Source: DASRHD01 sp035499715 (lineage in GTDB: Bacteria > Verrucomicrobiota > Verrucomicrobiia > Opitutales > Opitutaceae). Taken from it: a stretch of DNA of 21,049 bases. The position numbers were made by a program, and so were the translations under genes. The number at the start of each line of letters is the position of its first letter. The first letter of the stretch is position 1. This document shows positions 1 through 7,517 of this stretch, in pieces. The DNA lies in NCBI GenBank assembly GCA_035499715.1, contig DATJYF010000305.1, positions 1-21,049 of the forward strand, in the 5' to 3' direction. The notes below the pieces were generated by a model. It was not told the DNA's origin. It ran no database searches and was given only the letters and a program-made list of their open reading frames with translations.

Positions 1-1212
1 GTGAAGGACGACAAAGGCAATCCGGTGCCCGTGCTGGACGCCAATAACAAACCGACCGTCGATGCCAACGGCAAGCCGGTCTATCAGATGCAGGACGCCG
101 CGGATGACAATGGTGTTCCCGTTCCCGCCGACAAGGATGGCAATGCGGTCAGCGATCCCTCCAAGGCCGCCCCCTTCACCATGGATTACACCGGCGCATG
201 GAGCAAGGATTCCAACAACAACGATCAGTTCAACTACCACCCGACGGCCGCATCCGTCGTCGCCCCGCACAAATTCAGCTACGTATTCATCCAGGCCTGC
301 ATCGCGATCCTTTGCCTCGTCGGCTTCGAGTCGATCTCCTCGATGGGCGAGGAAGCCAAAAATCCGAAAAAGGACCTGCCGTGGGCGATCCTCCTTTCCC
401 TCACAATCCAGGGAGCCATCTGCTACCTGTTCGAGTATTTTGCCGCCAATTACCTGTTGAACAACGCTTATCCGATGTCGCAGGCGGGCGCTTCCAGCGC
501 GCCAATTGGTGACCTGATGATCCTCACCGGCACCTGGCTCTTTGGCAGTTACAAGGCCGGCAAAGCCTTCATGCTCGTGCAGGCGTTCACCGTCTTCCTC
601 GCTCTGATCGGCACCACGCTGGCCTGCCTGAACACCGGCGCCCGCGTGACCTACGCCATGGGCCGCGATGAGGAAGTGGGCTCTCACTTCGGCATGCTCC
701 ACGGCAAGAACCTGACTCCGCATCGGGCCATCTGGACGCTGTGCATTCTCTCGATCGTCATCGGCATCATCACCGTGACGACCTATCTTGGTGGCACTTC
801 ACCGGCGGCCTTGGACAAGCACAACATCTGGTACAGCTTTGGCATCTTCAGCACGGACTTCTATCCCAAGGCATGGAACTCCTTCGTCATCGTCACTCTG
901 ATCAGCAACTTCGGCACCTTCCTGCTCTACATGACAACCTGCATCGTGGCGATGGTCGCCTTCCGTGAACACCACACCTTCCACGGAATCAAGCATGTGC
1001 TCGTTCCAATCTTCGGCTTGCTCGCTAATTTGGTCTGCATGCTGTTCTATCTCATCGGACCGTTTTCGGTTGCAGGCATGAGCTGGCACGAGCCTTACGT
1101 CGCCCTGGCTGCGGCAGCAATATGGGGCATCTATGGCTGGATTTACTTCGCCGGCAAGAGCAAGGCCAAGGGCAAAGAGATCATTCTTACACAAAAGCCC
1201 GCCACGAGCTGA
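1..1212 (+). CDS. APC-family amino-acid permease, 3' part (5' end outside window)
   Basis: Inner-membrane amino-acid/polyamine/organocation permease of the LeuT fold, probably driven by proton or sodium symport or by exchange. The substrate cannot be read from the sequence. The frame is open at base 1, so the first helices (about TM1-5) are missing and the GTG at base 1 is not a credible start. About 403 residues are visible. The segment GFESISSMGEEAKNPKKDLP (residues 108-127) is the family hallmark after TM6. Hydrophobic helices follow near 128-149, 187-212, 243-263, 292-320, 332-354 and 363-385, with a short basic cytoplasmic tail. Residues 1-90 form a long polar loop rich in Asp, Asn, Gly and Lys, with DANNKP, DANGKPV, DDNGVPV and DKDGNAV units. 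By topology this is the periplasmic TM5-TM6 loop, which is normally short in the family. A strong terminator follows the stop. Family assignment is firm. Confidence 0.88.
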   Translation: MKDDKGNPVPVLDANNKPTVDANGKPVYQMQDAADDNGVPVPADKDGNAVSDPSKAAPFTMDYTGAWSKDSNNNDQFNYHPTAASVVAPHKFSYVFIQACIAILCLVGFESISSMGEEAKNPKKDLPWAILLSLTIQGAICYLFEYFAANYLLNNAYPMSQAGASSAPIGDLMILTGTWLFGSYKAGKAFMLVQAFTVFLALIGTTLACLNTGARVTYAMGRDEEVGSHFGMLHGKNLTPHRAIWTLCILSIVIGIITVTTYLGGTSPAALDKHNIWYSFGIFSTDFYPKAWNSFVIVTLISNFGTFLLYMTTCIVAMVAFREHHTFHGIKHVLVPIFGLLANLVCMLFYLIGPFSVAGMSWHEPYVALAAAAIWGIYGWIYFAGKSKAKGKEIILTQKPATS

Positions 1213-1237
1213 GTCCGCTTAACATCAGTCAATCCTC

Positions 1238-1273
1238 AGGCTCCGCTTGCGCTCCGCGCGGCGGAGCCTTTTT
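1238..1273 (+). terminator. Rho-independent terminator after the permease gene
   Basis: AGGCTCCGC (1238-1246) pairs perfectly with GCGGAGCCT (1261-1269) across a 14-nt loop, and a run of five T ends at 1273. It lies 26 bases after the permease stop and ends 17 bases before the next start. It should therefore separate the permease transcript from the PP2C-kinase gene. Confidence 0.88.
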
Positions 1274-1290
1274 ATCTGCCTCTCCGCCCC

Positions 1291-3090
1291 ATGCGACTGC
1301 GTTACGCCAAGCTTTCCACCGCCGGCCCGGTCCGGCCGATCAACGAAGATTGGATCGACTTCTGGGAACCACAGGATCCGATCGAGCGCGAGAAACGCGG
1401 CAGCGTGGCGCTGCTCGCCGATGGCGTCGGCGGCTACGAGCACGGCGAAGTGGCCAGCCGCACCGCGGTCGAGGAGGCGCTGCGGGTGTTTCAATCCGCG
1501 CCGCCGGAGACCGCGCCCTATGAGGTGTTGCGGCAGATGTTCACCGCCGCCGCCGGCCGGGTGCACGCGCTGGCTCAGGAAAAGCGCCAGGTCATGGCCA
1601 CGACCCTGGTGGCGTCAATCTTCCGCAGCCGCACCGTGTTCATCGCCCACGTCGGCGATTCGCGCGCCTACCTCATTCGCCAGAAAACCATCCGCCGCCT
1701 CACCGCCGACCACGTGGCCACGGCCCTGCCGGTCAAGCTCGGCCTCATGCTCGAGCGCCAGGCCATGGCCAGCCCCCACCGCAGCGAGCTGACGCGCAGC
1801 GTGGGTTCCGAGCCGTTCTGCCAGCCCGATTTCGTCACACAGGAACTGCGGCACGGCGACTTCATCCTGCACTGCACCGACGGACTGCACGCCTTCGTCG
1901 TCGACGACGAGCTCTGCGGAATCATCTCCCGCAACCATCCTTACGACGCCTGCAAGGAGCTGGCGGCGCTGGCCGAAAAGCGCGGTGGCGACGACAACAT
2001 TTCCATGCAGATCCTGGAGGTGCGCGACTGGGAAAAAGTCGGGCAGAATTCCCTCGCGCGCTCCGCCACCAAGTTACCCGGTGGAAAGACCCCCGCAGTC
2101 ACCACGGCCGGCACCGGCGAGCTCGCCCCCGGCATGCTGCTCGACAACCGCTTCGAACTGACCGACCTCATCGCGCGCAGCAACATGGCCTCCATCTTCA
2201 AGGCCAACGATCGCACCACCGGCGGCAGCGTCGCCCTCAAGGTGCCGCTCATGACACTCGAAAGCGACGTCGCCGGCTATGAGCGCTTCCAGCGCGAGGA
2301 GGAGATCGGCTCCCGCCTCAGCCACGCCTCCGTTCTCAAGGTCATCAAGGTCGACGGGGCCAAGAGCCGCCCTTATCTGGTGATGGAGTTCCTCGACGGC
2401 GAGACGCTCGCCAAGGTGCTGTCCAAGCGCAAGCCCCTGCCCGAGGCCGAGGCCGCGCGCTACGCCAGCCGCATCTGCGACGCGCTCGCTTATCTCCATG
2501 CCAACGGCATCGTCCATCGCGACCTCAAGCCGCAAAACATCATGATTTGCCGCGACGGCTCCATCCGCCTTTTCGATTTCGGCATCGCCCGCATCGAAAA
2601 GGCGCGCCGGCTGACCTTCGTCGGCTTCTCCCCGGCCATGGGCACGCCGGACTACATGGCGCCCGAGCAGGTGAAGGGCAAACGCGGCGACCACCGCACC
2701 GACATCTACAGCCTCGGCGCCATGCTCTATGAAATGGCCACCGGTTCCACGCCCTTCGAGGGCGAAAGCCCCTACGTGATCATGAATGCGCGCGTCACCG
2801 GCGATCCCGTCGCGCCGCGCAAGCTGAACCCCAACCTCACGCCCGTGATCGAGGAGATCATCCTCCATGCGCTGGAACGCGACCCGAAGCAGCGCTACCA
2901 GTCCGCCGGCGAGATGAAACGCGAACTCGACGATTACGAGCTCGTCCAGCTCACCGAACGGCACCTGCACCTGCGCTCGCCGCAGCCGTGGAAAAGCCGC
3001 TGGCGCATGCTGCCGCTGATCGTCGGGATCATCGTCCTGCAGCTCCTCCTCTTTTTGGTGATGTTCCTCTACTTCCGCTCCCGCCATTGA
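1291..3090 (+). CDS. Bifunctional PP2C-type protein phosphatase / Ser-Thr protein kinase, membrane-anchored
   Basis: A 599-residue fusion. Residues 1-245 are a PP2C phosphatase with NED (18-20), LLADGVGGYEHGE (41-53), VGDSRAYLIR, CTDGLHAF and GGDDNIS. The Asp residues in ADG, TDG and DDN are the expected Mn/Mg ligands. Residues 285-545 are a Hanks-type kinase with the ATP lysine K317 (VALK), HRDLKPQN with catalytic D411, DFG D429 and GTPDYMAPEQ. A single C-terminal helix (about 575-595, LIVGIIVLQLLLFLVMFLYF) anchors it, with both catalytic domains cytoplasmic. The nucleotide-binding loop is unusual: the GxGxxG position reads IARSNMASIF (294-303) and has no glycine. The protein probably adds and removes phosphate on shared Ser/Thr targets, which are unknown. 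No clear SD precedes the ATG. Fusions of this kind are known in Pseudomonas and other Gram-negatives. Domain calls are firm; the role is inferred. Confidence 0.92.
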   Translation: MRLRYAKLSTAGPVRPINEDWIDFWEPQDPIEREKRGSVALLADGVGGYEHGEVASRTAVEEALRVFQSAPPETAPYEVLRQMFTAAAGRVHALAQEKRQVMATTLVASIFRSRTVFIAHVGDSRAYLIRQKTIRRLTADHVATALPVKLGLMLERQAMASPHRSELTRSVGSEPFCQPDFVTQELRHGDFILHCTDGLHAFVVDDELCGIISRNHPYDACKELAALAEKRGGDDNISMQILEVRDWEKVGQNSLARSATKLPGGKTPAVTTAGTGELAPGMLLDNRFELTDLIARSNMASIFKANDRTTGGSVALKVPLMTLESDVAGYERFQREEEIGSRLSHASVLKVIKVDGAKSRPYLVMEFLDGETLAKVLSKRKPLPEAEAARYASRICDALAYLHANGIVHRDLKPQNIMICRDGSIRLFDFGIARIEKARRLTFVGFSPAMGTPDYMAPEQVKGKRGDHRTDIYSLGAMLYEMATGSTPFEGESPYVIMNARVTGDPVAPRKLNPNLTPVIEEIILHALERDPKQRYQSAGEMKRELDDYELVQLTERHLHLRSPQPWKSRWRMLPLIVGIIVLQLLLFLVMFLYFRSRH

Positions 3091-3097
3091 TTCGCTC

Positions 3098-3115
3098 GCG
3101 CGGTTGAAGCCGCGC
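3098..3115 (+). other. Short GC hairpin between the phosphatase-kinase and sensor-kinase genes
   Basis: GCGCGG (3098-3103) pairs with CCGCGC (3110-3115) over a 6-nt loop in the 33-base gap. There is no T-run, so it is not a standard terminator. It may weaken read-through or act as an mRNA end. Low confidence in any function. Confidence 0.35.
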
Positions 3116-3123
3116 CACCTGCC

Positions 3124-4665
3124 GTGACATCGCCCGTCATGTCCGACGCCCACACCGCTCTGGACGCGCCCTCCGCCGCACCCGGTCGCTGGAGGGAATA
3201 CGCCCTTTCCGCCGTCGCGGTGGCGGCCGTCACCGCCGCCTGCCTGCTGCTGCCGGACAGCTATTATCTCTCGGTCGGGTTGATCTACCTGCTCGCCGTG
3301 ATCCTCCTCTGCCTGCGCGTGGGCCGCGGACCGGTGCTGCTGGCCGGAGTGCTGAGCGCCTGCATCTGGGAATATGTCTTCATTCCGCCCCACTTTTCCT
3401 TCGCGATCAATTCCCTCCAGGACAGCCTGCTCTTCGGCACCTACTTCGTCGTTTCCCTCGTCGCCGGACAGCTGATCGCGCGCATCCGTGCCCAGGCCGA
3501 AACCGAACGCCTGCGCGAGCAGCGCGCCACCGCGCTCTTCCATCTCACCCGCGCGCTGGCCGAGGCCAAGACGCTCGACGAGGCGGTCTTTGCCGCGCTC
3601 CGGCAGGTCGACGGACTTTTTGGCGCGCAAACCTCACTCGCCCTCGCCGGCGAGCCGGGCGCCAGGCTGGTGCCGCACTTTTCCAGCTCGTATGTCCTGG
3701 AAGGCGCGGACCTGGCGGCCGCCGAATGGGTTTTTCATCACCACCGCAGCGCCGGCCGCTTTGCCACGAACCGGCCAGACGGCACCGGCTACTACCTGCC
3801 GCTCGTGCGCGAGGACCAGGCCATCGGCGTCCTGGGCGTGAAGATGCCGCCCGACGCTGCGCTCAGCTTCAGCCAGCGCGACCTGCTGGACGCTTTCGCC
3901 CGACAGCTCGCGCTCAGTGTCGAGCGCGAGCATCTGCGCGCCGCCAGCGAGCGCGAAAAACTGCTTTTGGAATCGGAAAAACTCCACCGGGCGCTGTTCG
4001 ACAGTGTTTCGCACGAGTTGCGCACGCCGCTGGCGGTGATCAACGCCTCGACCGAAAATATTGCCGAAGGGAACGAGCATTTGCGCGCAGAGCTGCTCAA
4101 CGAAATCCGCACCGCCGTGCGCCGCCTCAACCGCATGGTCGAAAATCTGCTCGGGCAGAACCGCCTGGAAAGCGGTCTGCTCAAGGCCCGGCTCGACTGG
4201 TGCGACGCCGTCGACATCATCAATGCCGCGGTCGAAAGCACGCGCGATGCGCTCGACGGCCATCGGCTGCAGATCGTCGTGCCCGACGACATGCCGCCCG
4301 TGCGCGCCGACTTTGCGCTCACCGAACACGTGCTGGCCAACCTTCTGCTCAACGCCGCCCATCATACGCCGCCAGGCACGCCCGTGATCCTGACCGCGGG
4401 CGTCGAGGCCGGCGACCGGCGCGTCTTTTTTCAGGTGGCCGATCACGGTCCCGGCTTCTCGCCGGCGGCACGCGAGCGCCTCTTCAAGAAGTTTGCGCGC
4501 GACGACACCGTGCGCTCGACCGGCCTCGGCCTCGGCCTCTCCATCGTCCGCGGTTTTGTCGCCGCCCAAGGCGGCGAAGTCGTCGCGGGCGACAACCCCG
4601 GCGGCGGCGCACGGATTGCGGTTTACCTTCCGCATTCGCCGCCCAAGGCTGGCGCCCTCCCATGA
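3124..4665 (+). CDS. kdpD: KdpD-like membrane sensor histidine kinase lacking the N-terminal KdpD/USP region
   Basis: Sensor kinase of 513 residues. It starts directly at the four-helix DUF4118 module of KdpD (residues about 25-120, with the family-typical segment VFIPPHFSFAI at 85-95). A GAF-like domain follows (about 140-268; VFHHHRSAGRF and GYYLPL are typical of KdpD). Next come HisKA with H297 in SHELRTPLA, and HATPase_c with NLLLNAAHHTPPG, DHGPGFS and GLGLGLS. Full-length KdpD of about 890 residues also has a cytoplasmic ATP-binding KdpD domain and a USP domain, both absent here. The GTG at 3124 is used here; ATG at 3139 is an equally possible start because neither has an SD. The stop overlaps the kdpE start (ATGA), so the two are translationally coupled. 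No kdpFABC potassium pump is in the window, so the target operon is unknown. The family is firm; potassium sensing is inferred. Confidence 0.87.
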   Translation: MTSPVMSDAHTALDAPSAAPGRWREYALSAVAVAAVTAACLLLPDSYYLSVGLIYLLAVILLCLRVGRGPVLLAGVLSACIWEYVFIPPHFSFAINSLQDSLLFGTYFVVSLVAGQLIARIRAQAETERLREQRATALFHLTRALAEAKTLDEAVFAALRQVDGLFGAQTSLALAGEPGARLVPHFSSSYVLEGADLAAAEWVFHHHRSAGRFATNRPDGTGYYLPLVREDQAIGVLGVKMPPDAALSFSQRDLLDAFARQLALSVEREHLRAASEREKLLLESEKLHRALFDSVSHELRTPLAVINASTENIAEGNEHLRAELLNEIRTAVRRLNRMVENLLGQNRLESGLLKARLDWCDAVDIINAAVESTRDALDGHRLQIVVPDDMPPVRADFALTEHVLANLLLNAAHHTPPGTPVILTAGVEAGDRRVFFQVADHGPGFSPAARERLFKKFARDDTVRSTGLGLGLSIVRGFVAAQGGEVVAGDNPGGGARIAVYLPHSPPKAGALP

Positions 4666-5357
4666 CTCAAGGCCACCGCCTCCGCCTCCTTGTCGTGGAC
4701 GACGAAGTGCAGATTCGCCGCCTGCTGCGGCTGGCCCTGGAAACGGCGGGCTATGATGTTTACGAAGCCGACGGCGGGCAGCTGGGTTTGAGCGAGGCCG
4801 CGGGCGTTCATCCCGACGGCATTGTGCTGGATCTCGGGCTGCCCGACCTGGACGGCCGTGAAGTGCTGCGGCGGCTGCGCGAATGGTCGCAAGTCCCCGT
4901 CCTCGTCCTCACCGTGCGCAACAGCGAGGACGACAAGATCGGCGCGCTCGACGCCGGCGCCGACGACTACCTGACCAAGCCGTTCAGCGGCCGGGAGCTG
5001 CTGGCCCGCCTGCGCGCAATCCTGCGCCGCGCCCAGCCGGCGGCGGAGGAGACCCTCGTGCAGCTGGGCGACGTCGAAATCGACCTCAGCGCGCGCCTCG
5101 TCCGCCGTGCCGGTGCGGAAGTGAAGTTGACGGCGAAGGAATACGATCTGCTCCGCTACCTGGCGCAGCACCGCGGCCGCGTCGTCACCCACCAGCAGAT
5201 CCTGCGCGAACTGTGGGGCGCCAACGCCGAGGACAACACGCATTATCTGCGCGTCTACATGACCCACCTGCGGCAGAAGCTGGAAGCCGATCCGCGCGCG
5301 CCCCGCCTCCTCAAAACCGAGTCCGGCGTGGGCTACCGGCTGATCGAGCCCGCGTGA
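4662..5357 (+). CDS. kdpE: KdpE-like OmpR-family response regulator
   Basis: Response regulator of 231 residues. The receiver domain (8-118) has acidic residues D13-D14, phospho-acceptor D57 in VLDLGLPDLDG, T84 and K106 in LTKPF. A winged-helix Trans_reg_C domain (about 130-229) contains LTAKEYDLLRYLAQHRGRVVT and ends VGYRL, both typical of the OmpR/PhoB class and of KdpE. The ATG sits inside the overlapping ATGA at the end of the sensor-kinase gene, which fixes the start and indicates coupled synthesis. It should be phosphorylated by H297 of that kinase and bind promoter DNA. In the well-studied system this activates kdpFABC under potassium limitation. No such target is nearby, so the regulon here is open. 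It converges on pckG with 9 bases between the stop codons. Confidence 0.92.
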   Translation: MTQGHRLRLLVVDDEVQIRRLLRLALETAGYDVYEADGGQLGLSEAAGVHPDGIVLDLGLPDLDGREVLRRLREWSQVPVLVLTVRNSEDDKIGALDAGADDYLTKPFSGRELLARLRAILRRAQPAAEETLVQLGDVEIDLSARLVRRAGAEVKLTAKEYDLLRYLAQHRGRVVTHQQILRELWGANAEDNTHYLRVYMTHLRQKLEADPRAPRLLKTESGVGYRLIEPA

Positions 5358-5361
5358 CGGC

Positions 5362-5377
5362 GCCGGCTACAGCCGGC
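5362..5377. terminator. Compact hairpin at the kdpE/pckG convergent ends
   Basis: GCCGGC (5362-5367) and GCCGGC (5372-5377) pair around a TACA loop, and the pckG stop (5367-5369) lies in the arm/loop. There is no T-run on either strand. It could serve both transcripts as a bidirectional 3' end. The structure is seen; terminator function is inferred. Confidence 0.45.
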
Positions 5378-7187
5378 AGATGAACAGCTCCCGCTCGTAG
5401 ATCATCTCCTTGGGCAGGCGGTCGTGGAGATCGATGAAAAGCTCCTCCTGGTCGATGATCTCGCGGCGCCAGGCGGCGCGGTCGAACGCCTGCATCGCCT
5501 CGAATTTCTCGCGCGAAAAATCCAAGCCGCCCCAATCGAGGTCCTCGTAGCGCGGCATCCAACCGATGGGCGTCTCGCGGCCGAGCGCGTGGCCGCGGGC
5601 GCGGTCCACGATCCATTTCAGCACGCGCATGTTTTCGCTGAAGCCGGGCCAGATGAATTTGCCGGACTCGTCCTTGCGGAACCAGTTCACGTGGAAAATG
5701 CGCGGCGTTTCGCTGAGCCGCTTCTGCATGCCGATCCAGTGGCGGAGGTAATCGCCCATGTGGTAACCGCAAAACGGCAGCATGGCCATGGGATCGCGGC
5801 GGACCTTGCCGAGGCCGTTGCCGGTGGCGGCGGCCGTCATCTCGCTGCCCATGGTTGCGCCGATGTAAACGCCGCTCGACCATTTGAAAGCCTGGTAGAC
5901 GAGCGGCGTCGTGCCGGCGCGGCGGCCGCCGAAAATGATCGCGCTGATCGGCACGCCTTCGGGCTTTTCCCAGTCGGGATCGATCGTCGGACATTGCGCG
6001 GCGGGCGCCGTGAAGCGTGAATTCGGATGCGCGGCCGGCCGGCCGCAGCCGGGTGTCCATTCCCTGCCCTGCCAGTCGGACAGCCGGGGCGGCGGCTCGT
6101 CGGTCATGCCTTCCCACCACACGCCGCCCTCGGGCGTGAGCGCGACGTTGGTGAAAATCGTGTTCTTGGCCAGCGCCGCCATCGCGTTGGGATTGGTTTT
6201 CATCGACGTGCCGGGCGCCACGCCGAAAAAGCCGGCCTCGGGATTGATCGCGCGCAGACGGCCGCCCGCGTCGGGCTTGATCCAGGCAATGTCATCGCCC
6301 ACCGTCCAGACCTTCCAGCCCGCATCGGTGAAATGTTTCGGCGGCACCATCATGGCGAAGTTGGTCTTGCCGCAGGCGCTGGGGAAGGCGGCGGAAACGT
6401 AGGTTTTTTCGCCCGCCGGGCTCTCGACGCCGAGGATGAGCATGTGCTCGGCCATCCAGCCCTCGTCGCGCGCGAGGTTCGAGGCGATGCGGAGCGCGAA
6501 GCATTTCTTGCCGAGCAGGGCGTTGCCGCCGTAGCCCGAGCCGAAGCTCCAGATTTCGCGCGTCTCGGGAAAATGAACGATGTATTTTTCCTGGTGGCAC
6601 GGCCAGGGCACGTCCGGCTGGCCAGGCTGGAGCGGCGCGCCGACCGAGTGCAGGCACGGCACCACGCGCTTGCCGCCGGCCTTGTCGATCTCGGCGAAAA
6701 CCGGCAGGCCGATGCGCGCCATGATGCGCATGTTGACCACGACATAGGGCGAATCGGTCAGTTCCACGCCGATCTGCGACATCGGTCCGCCCACCGGCCC
6801 CATGCTGAATGGCAGCACGTACATGGTGCGGCCCCGCATGCAGCCGGTGAACAACTCGCGCAGCTTGCGGCGCATCTCGAACGGATCGGCCCAGTTGTTG
6901 GTCGGTCCGGCGCCGTCCTTGGAAAGCGAGCAGATGAAGGTGCGGTCCTCGACGCGGGCGACGTCGCTCGGATCGCTCCGCGCATAGAAGCAGCCGGGCC
7001 AGAGCTTTTCGTTGAGCTTGATGAACGTGCCGCCGGCGACCATTTGCGCGCACAACGCGTCGCACTCCTCCTGCGATCCATCGACCCAGTGAATGGCGGC
7101 GGGCTGGCAAAGGGAGGCCATCTTCTCGACCCAGCGCAAGAGGTGATCATTGGTGCTGAGTGGTCGGGAGGGATTGCGCATTTTCAT
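5367..7187 (-). CDS. pckG: Phosphoenolpyruvate carboxykinase, GTP-dependent
   Basis: Catalyses oxaloacetate + GTP to PEP + CO2 + GDP, the entry step of gluconeogenesis, in the cytosol. From the ATG at 7187 the product is 606 residues, the normal length for the GTP class. The P-loop region is FPSACGKTN (268-276) with the class-defining reactive cysteine C272. Other family blocks are FGSGYGGNALLGKK (215-228), AEHMLILGVESPAGEK (246-261), VGDDIAW (296-302) with the metal-binding acidic pair, NPEAGFFGVAPGTS (315-328), LTPEGGVWWEG (350-360) and IIFGGRRAGTTPLVYQA (417-433). An open extension back to 7328 adds 47 basic, unconserved-looking residues and is left out. A second ATG at 7181 is possible. 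Neither has an SD. The gene stands alone, convergent with kdpE and divergent from a small membrane-protein gene. Confidence 0.95.
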   Translation of the reverse strand: MKMRNPSRPLSTNDHLLRWVEKMASLCQPAAIHWVDGSQEECDALCAQMVAGGTFIKLNEKLWPGCFYARSDPSDVARVEDRTFICSLSKDGAGPTNNWADPFEMRRKLRELFTGCMRGRTMYVLPFSMGPVGGPMSQIGVELTDSPYVVVNMRIMARIGLPVFAEIDKAGGKRVVPCLHSVGAPLQPGQPDVPWPCHQEKYIVHFPETREIWSFGSGYGGNALLGKKCFALRIASNLARDEGWMAEHMLILGVESPAGEKTYVSAAFPSACGKTNFAMMVPPKHFTDAGWKVWTVGDDIAWIKPDAGGRLRAINPEAGFFGVAPGTSMKTNPNAMAALAKNTIFTNVALTPEGGVWWEGMTDEPPPRLSDWQGREWTPGCGRPAAHPNSRFTAPAAQCPTIDPDWEKPEGVPISAIIFGGRRAGTTPLVYQAFKWSSGVYIGATMGSEMTAAATGNGLGKVRRDPMAMLPFCGYHMGDYLRHWIGMQKRLSETPRIFHVNWFRKDESGKFIWPGFSENMRVLKWIVDRARGHALGRETPIGWMPRYEDLDWGGLDFSREKFEAMQAFDRAAWRREIIDQEELFIDLHDRLPKEMIYERELFICRL

Positions 7188-7242
7188 CGAGAAATGAGGA
7201 CGGAGGGGCCCCGAGTAAACCGGAAACTCCGCTGTGACGCTG

Positions 7243-7270
7243 TGTATAAACAGCTTTTTCCTGCGCAAAA
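7243..7270 (-). promoter_or_regulatory. Candidate pckG promoter with GCGCAA direct repeats beside it
   Basis: Read leftward, TTTTGC (7265-7270) and TATACA (7243-7248) are separated by 16 bases, giving a predicted 5' UTR of about 50 nt before the ATG at 7187. Two copies of GCGCAA on the + strand (7263-7268 and 7283-7288) start exactly 20 bp apart, two helical turns. The first covers the -35 region, so a repressor or activator could bind there. TATAAA at 7245-7250 could also serve rightward transcription of the small gene at 7334. Motif matches are modest. Confidence 0.32.
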
Positions 7271-7333
7271 TTTGTTCCTTTGGCGCAAGCCGGGCTCGCG
7301 CCGTCCGCGATTTTCTGTTTTCCCTCATCCGCG

Positions 7334-7501
7334 ATGATAAAGCTTTGCATTTTCGCCGGCACCACGGTCTGCAGCTACATCGGCTGGTATGCCGGCGATG
7401 CGCTCGGACTCGGCTTCGGCTGGTCGTTTGCTCTTAGCGGCATCGGCAGCATCGCCGGCGTCATCCTCGGCTGGAAGCTCGGCCGCCGCATCGAACGGTG
7501 A
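7334..7501 (+). CDS. Small two-helix membrane protein, glycine-rich
   Basis: A 55-residue protein starting MIKLCIFAGTTV and ending WKLGRRIER. Two hydrophobic segments are visible (about 3-25 and 27-47), rich in small residues: GTTVCSYIGWYAGDALG, then SGIGSIAGVILGW with GxxxG spacing, and a basic C-terminus that should stay in the cytoplasm. The ATG at 7334 is chosen because it gives a compact protein; an in-frame ATG at 7280 would add 18 residues of unlikely composition. It resembles short uncharacterised membrane proteins seen in many Verrucomicrobia and Planctomycetes; I recall no named function. It converges on the CDF gene with 7 bases between stops. That it is a real gene is fairly likely; its function is unknown. 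Confidence 0.68.
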   Translation: MIKLCIFAGTTVCSYIGWYAGDALGLGFGWSFALSGIGSIAGVILGWKLGRRIER

Positions 7502-7517
7502 GCGGCGTTCACCCGCT
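7501..7517. terminator. Small hairpin at the convergent ends of the small membrane-protein and CDF genes
   Basis: AGCGG (7501-7505) pairs with CCGCT (7513-7517) around a 7-nt loop that holds the CDF stop codon (7509-7511). The left arm starts on the last base of the small gene's stop. No T-run. Weak on its own; noted because two other convergent pairs here show the same design. Confidence 0.3.

Noticed and set aside
2074..3630. A 518-codon minus-strand frame opposite the kinase and sensor genes
   Set aside because: It lies antisense to conserved kinase and KdpD motifs and its translation has no recognisable family features.
7188..7328. An N-terminal extension of PckG by 47 residues
   Set aside because: It is a basic, low-complexity stretch not expected in the family and crosses the candidate promoter; 606 residues is the normal length.
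6027..7337. A 436-codon plus-strand frame opposite pckG
   Set aside because: PckG motifs on the other strand are unambiguous; this frame is Ala/Arg/His-rich shadow sequence.
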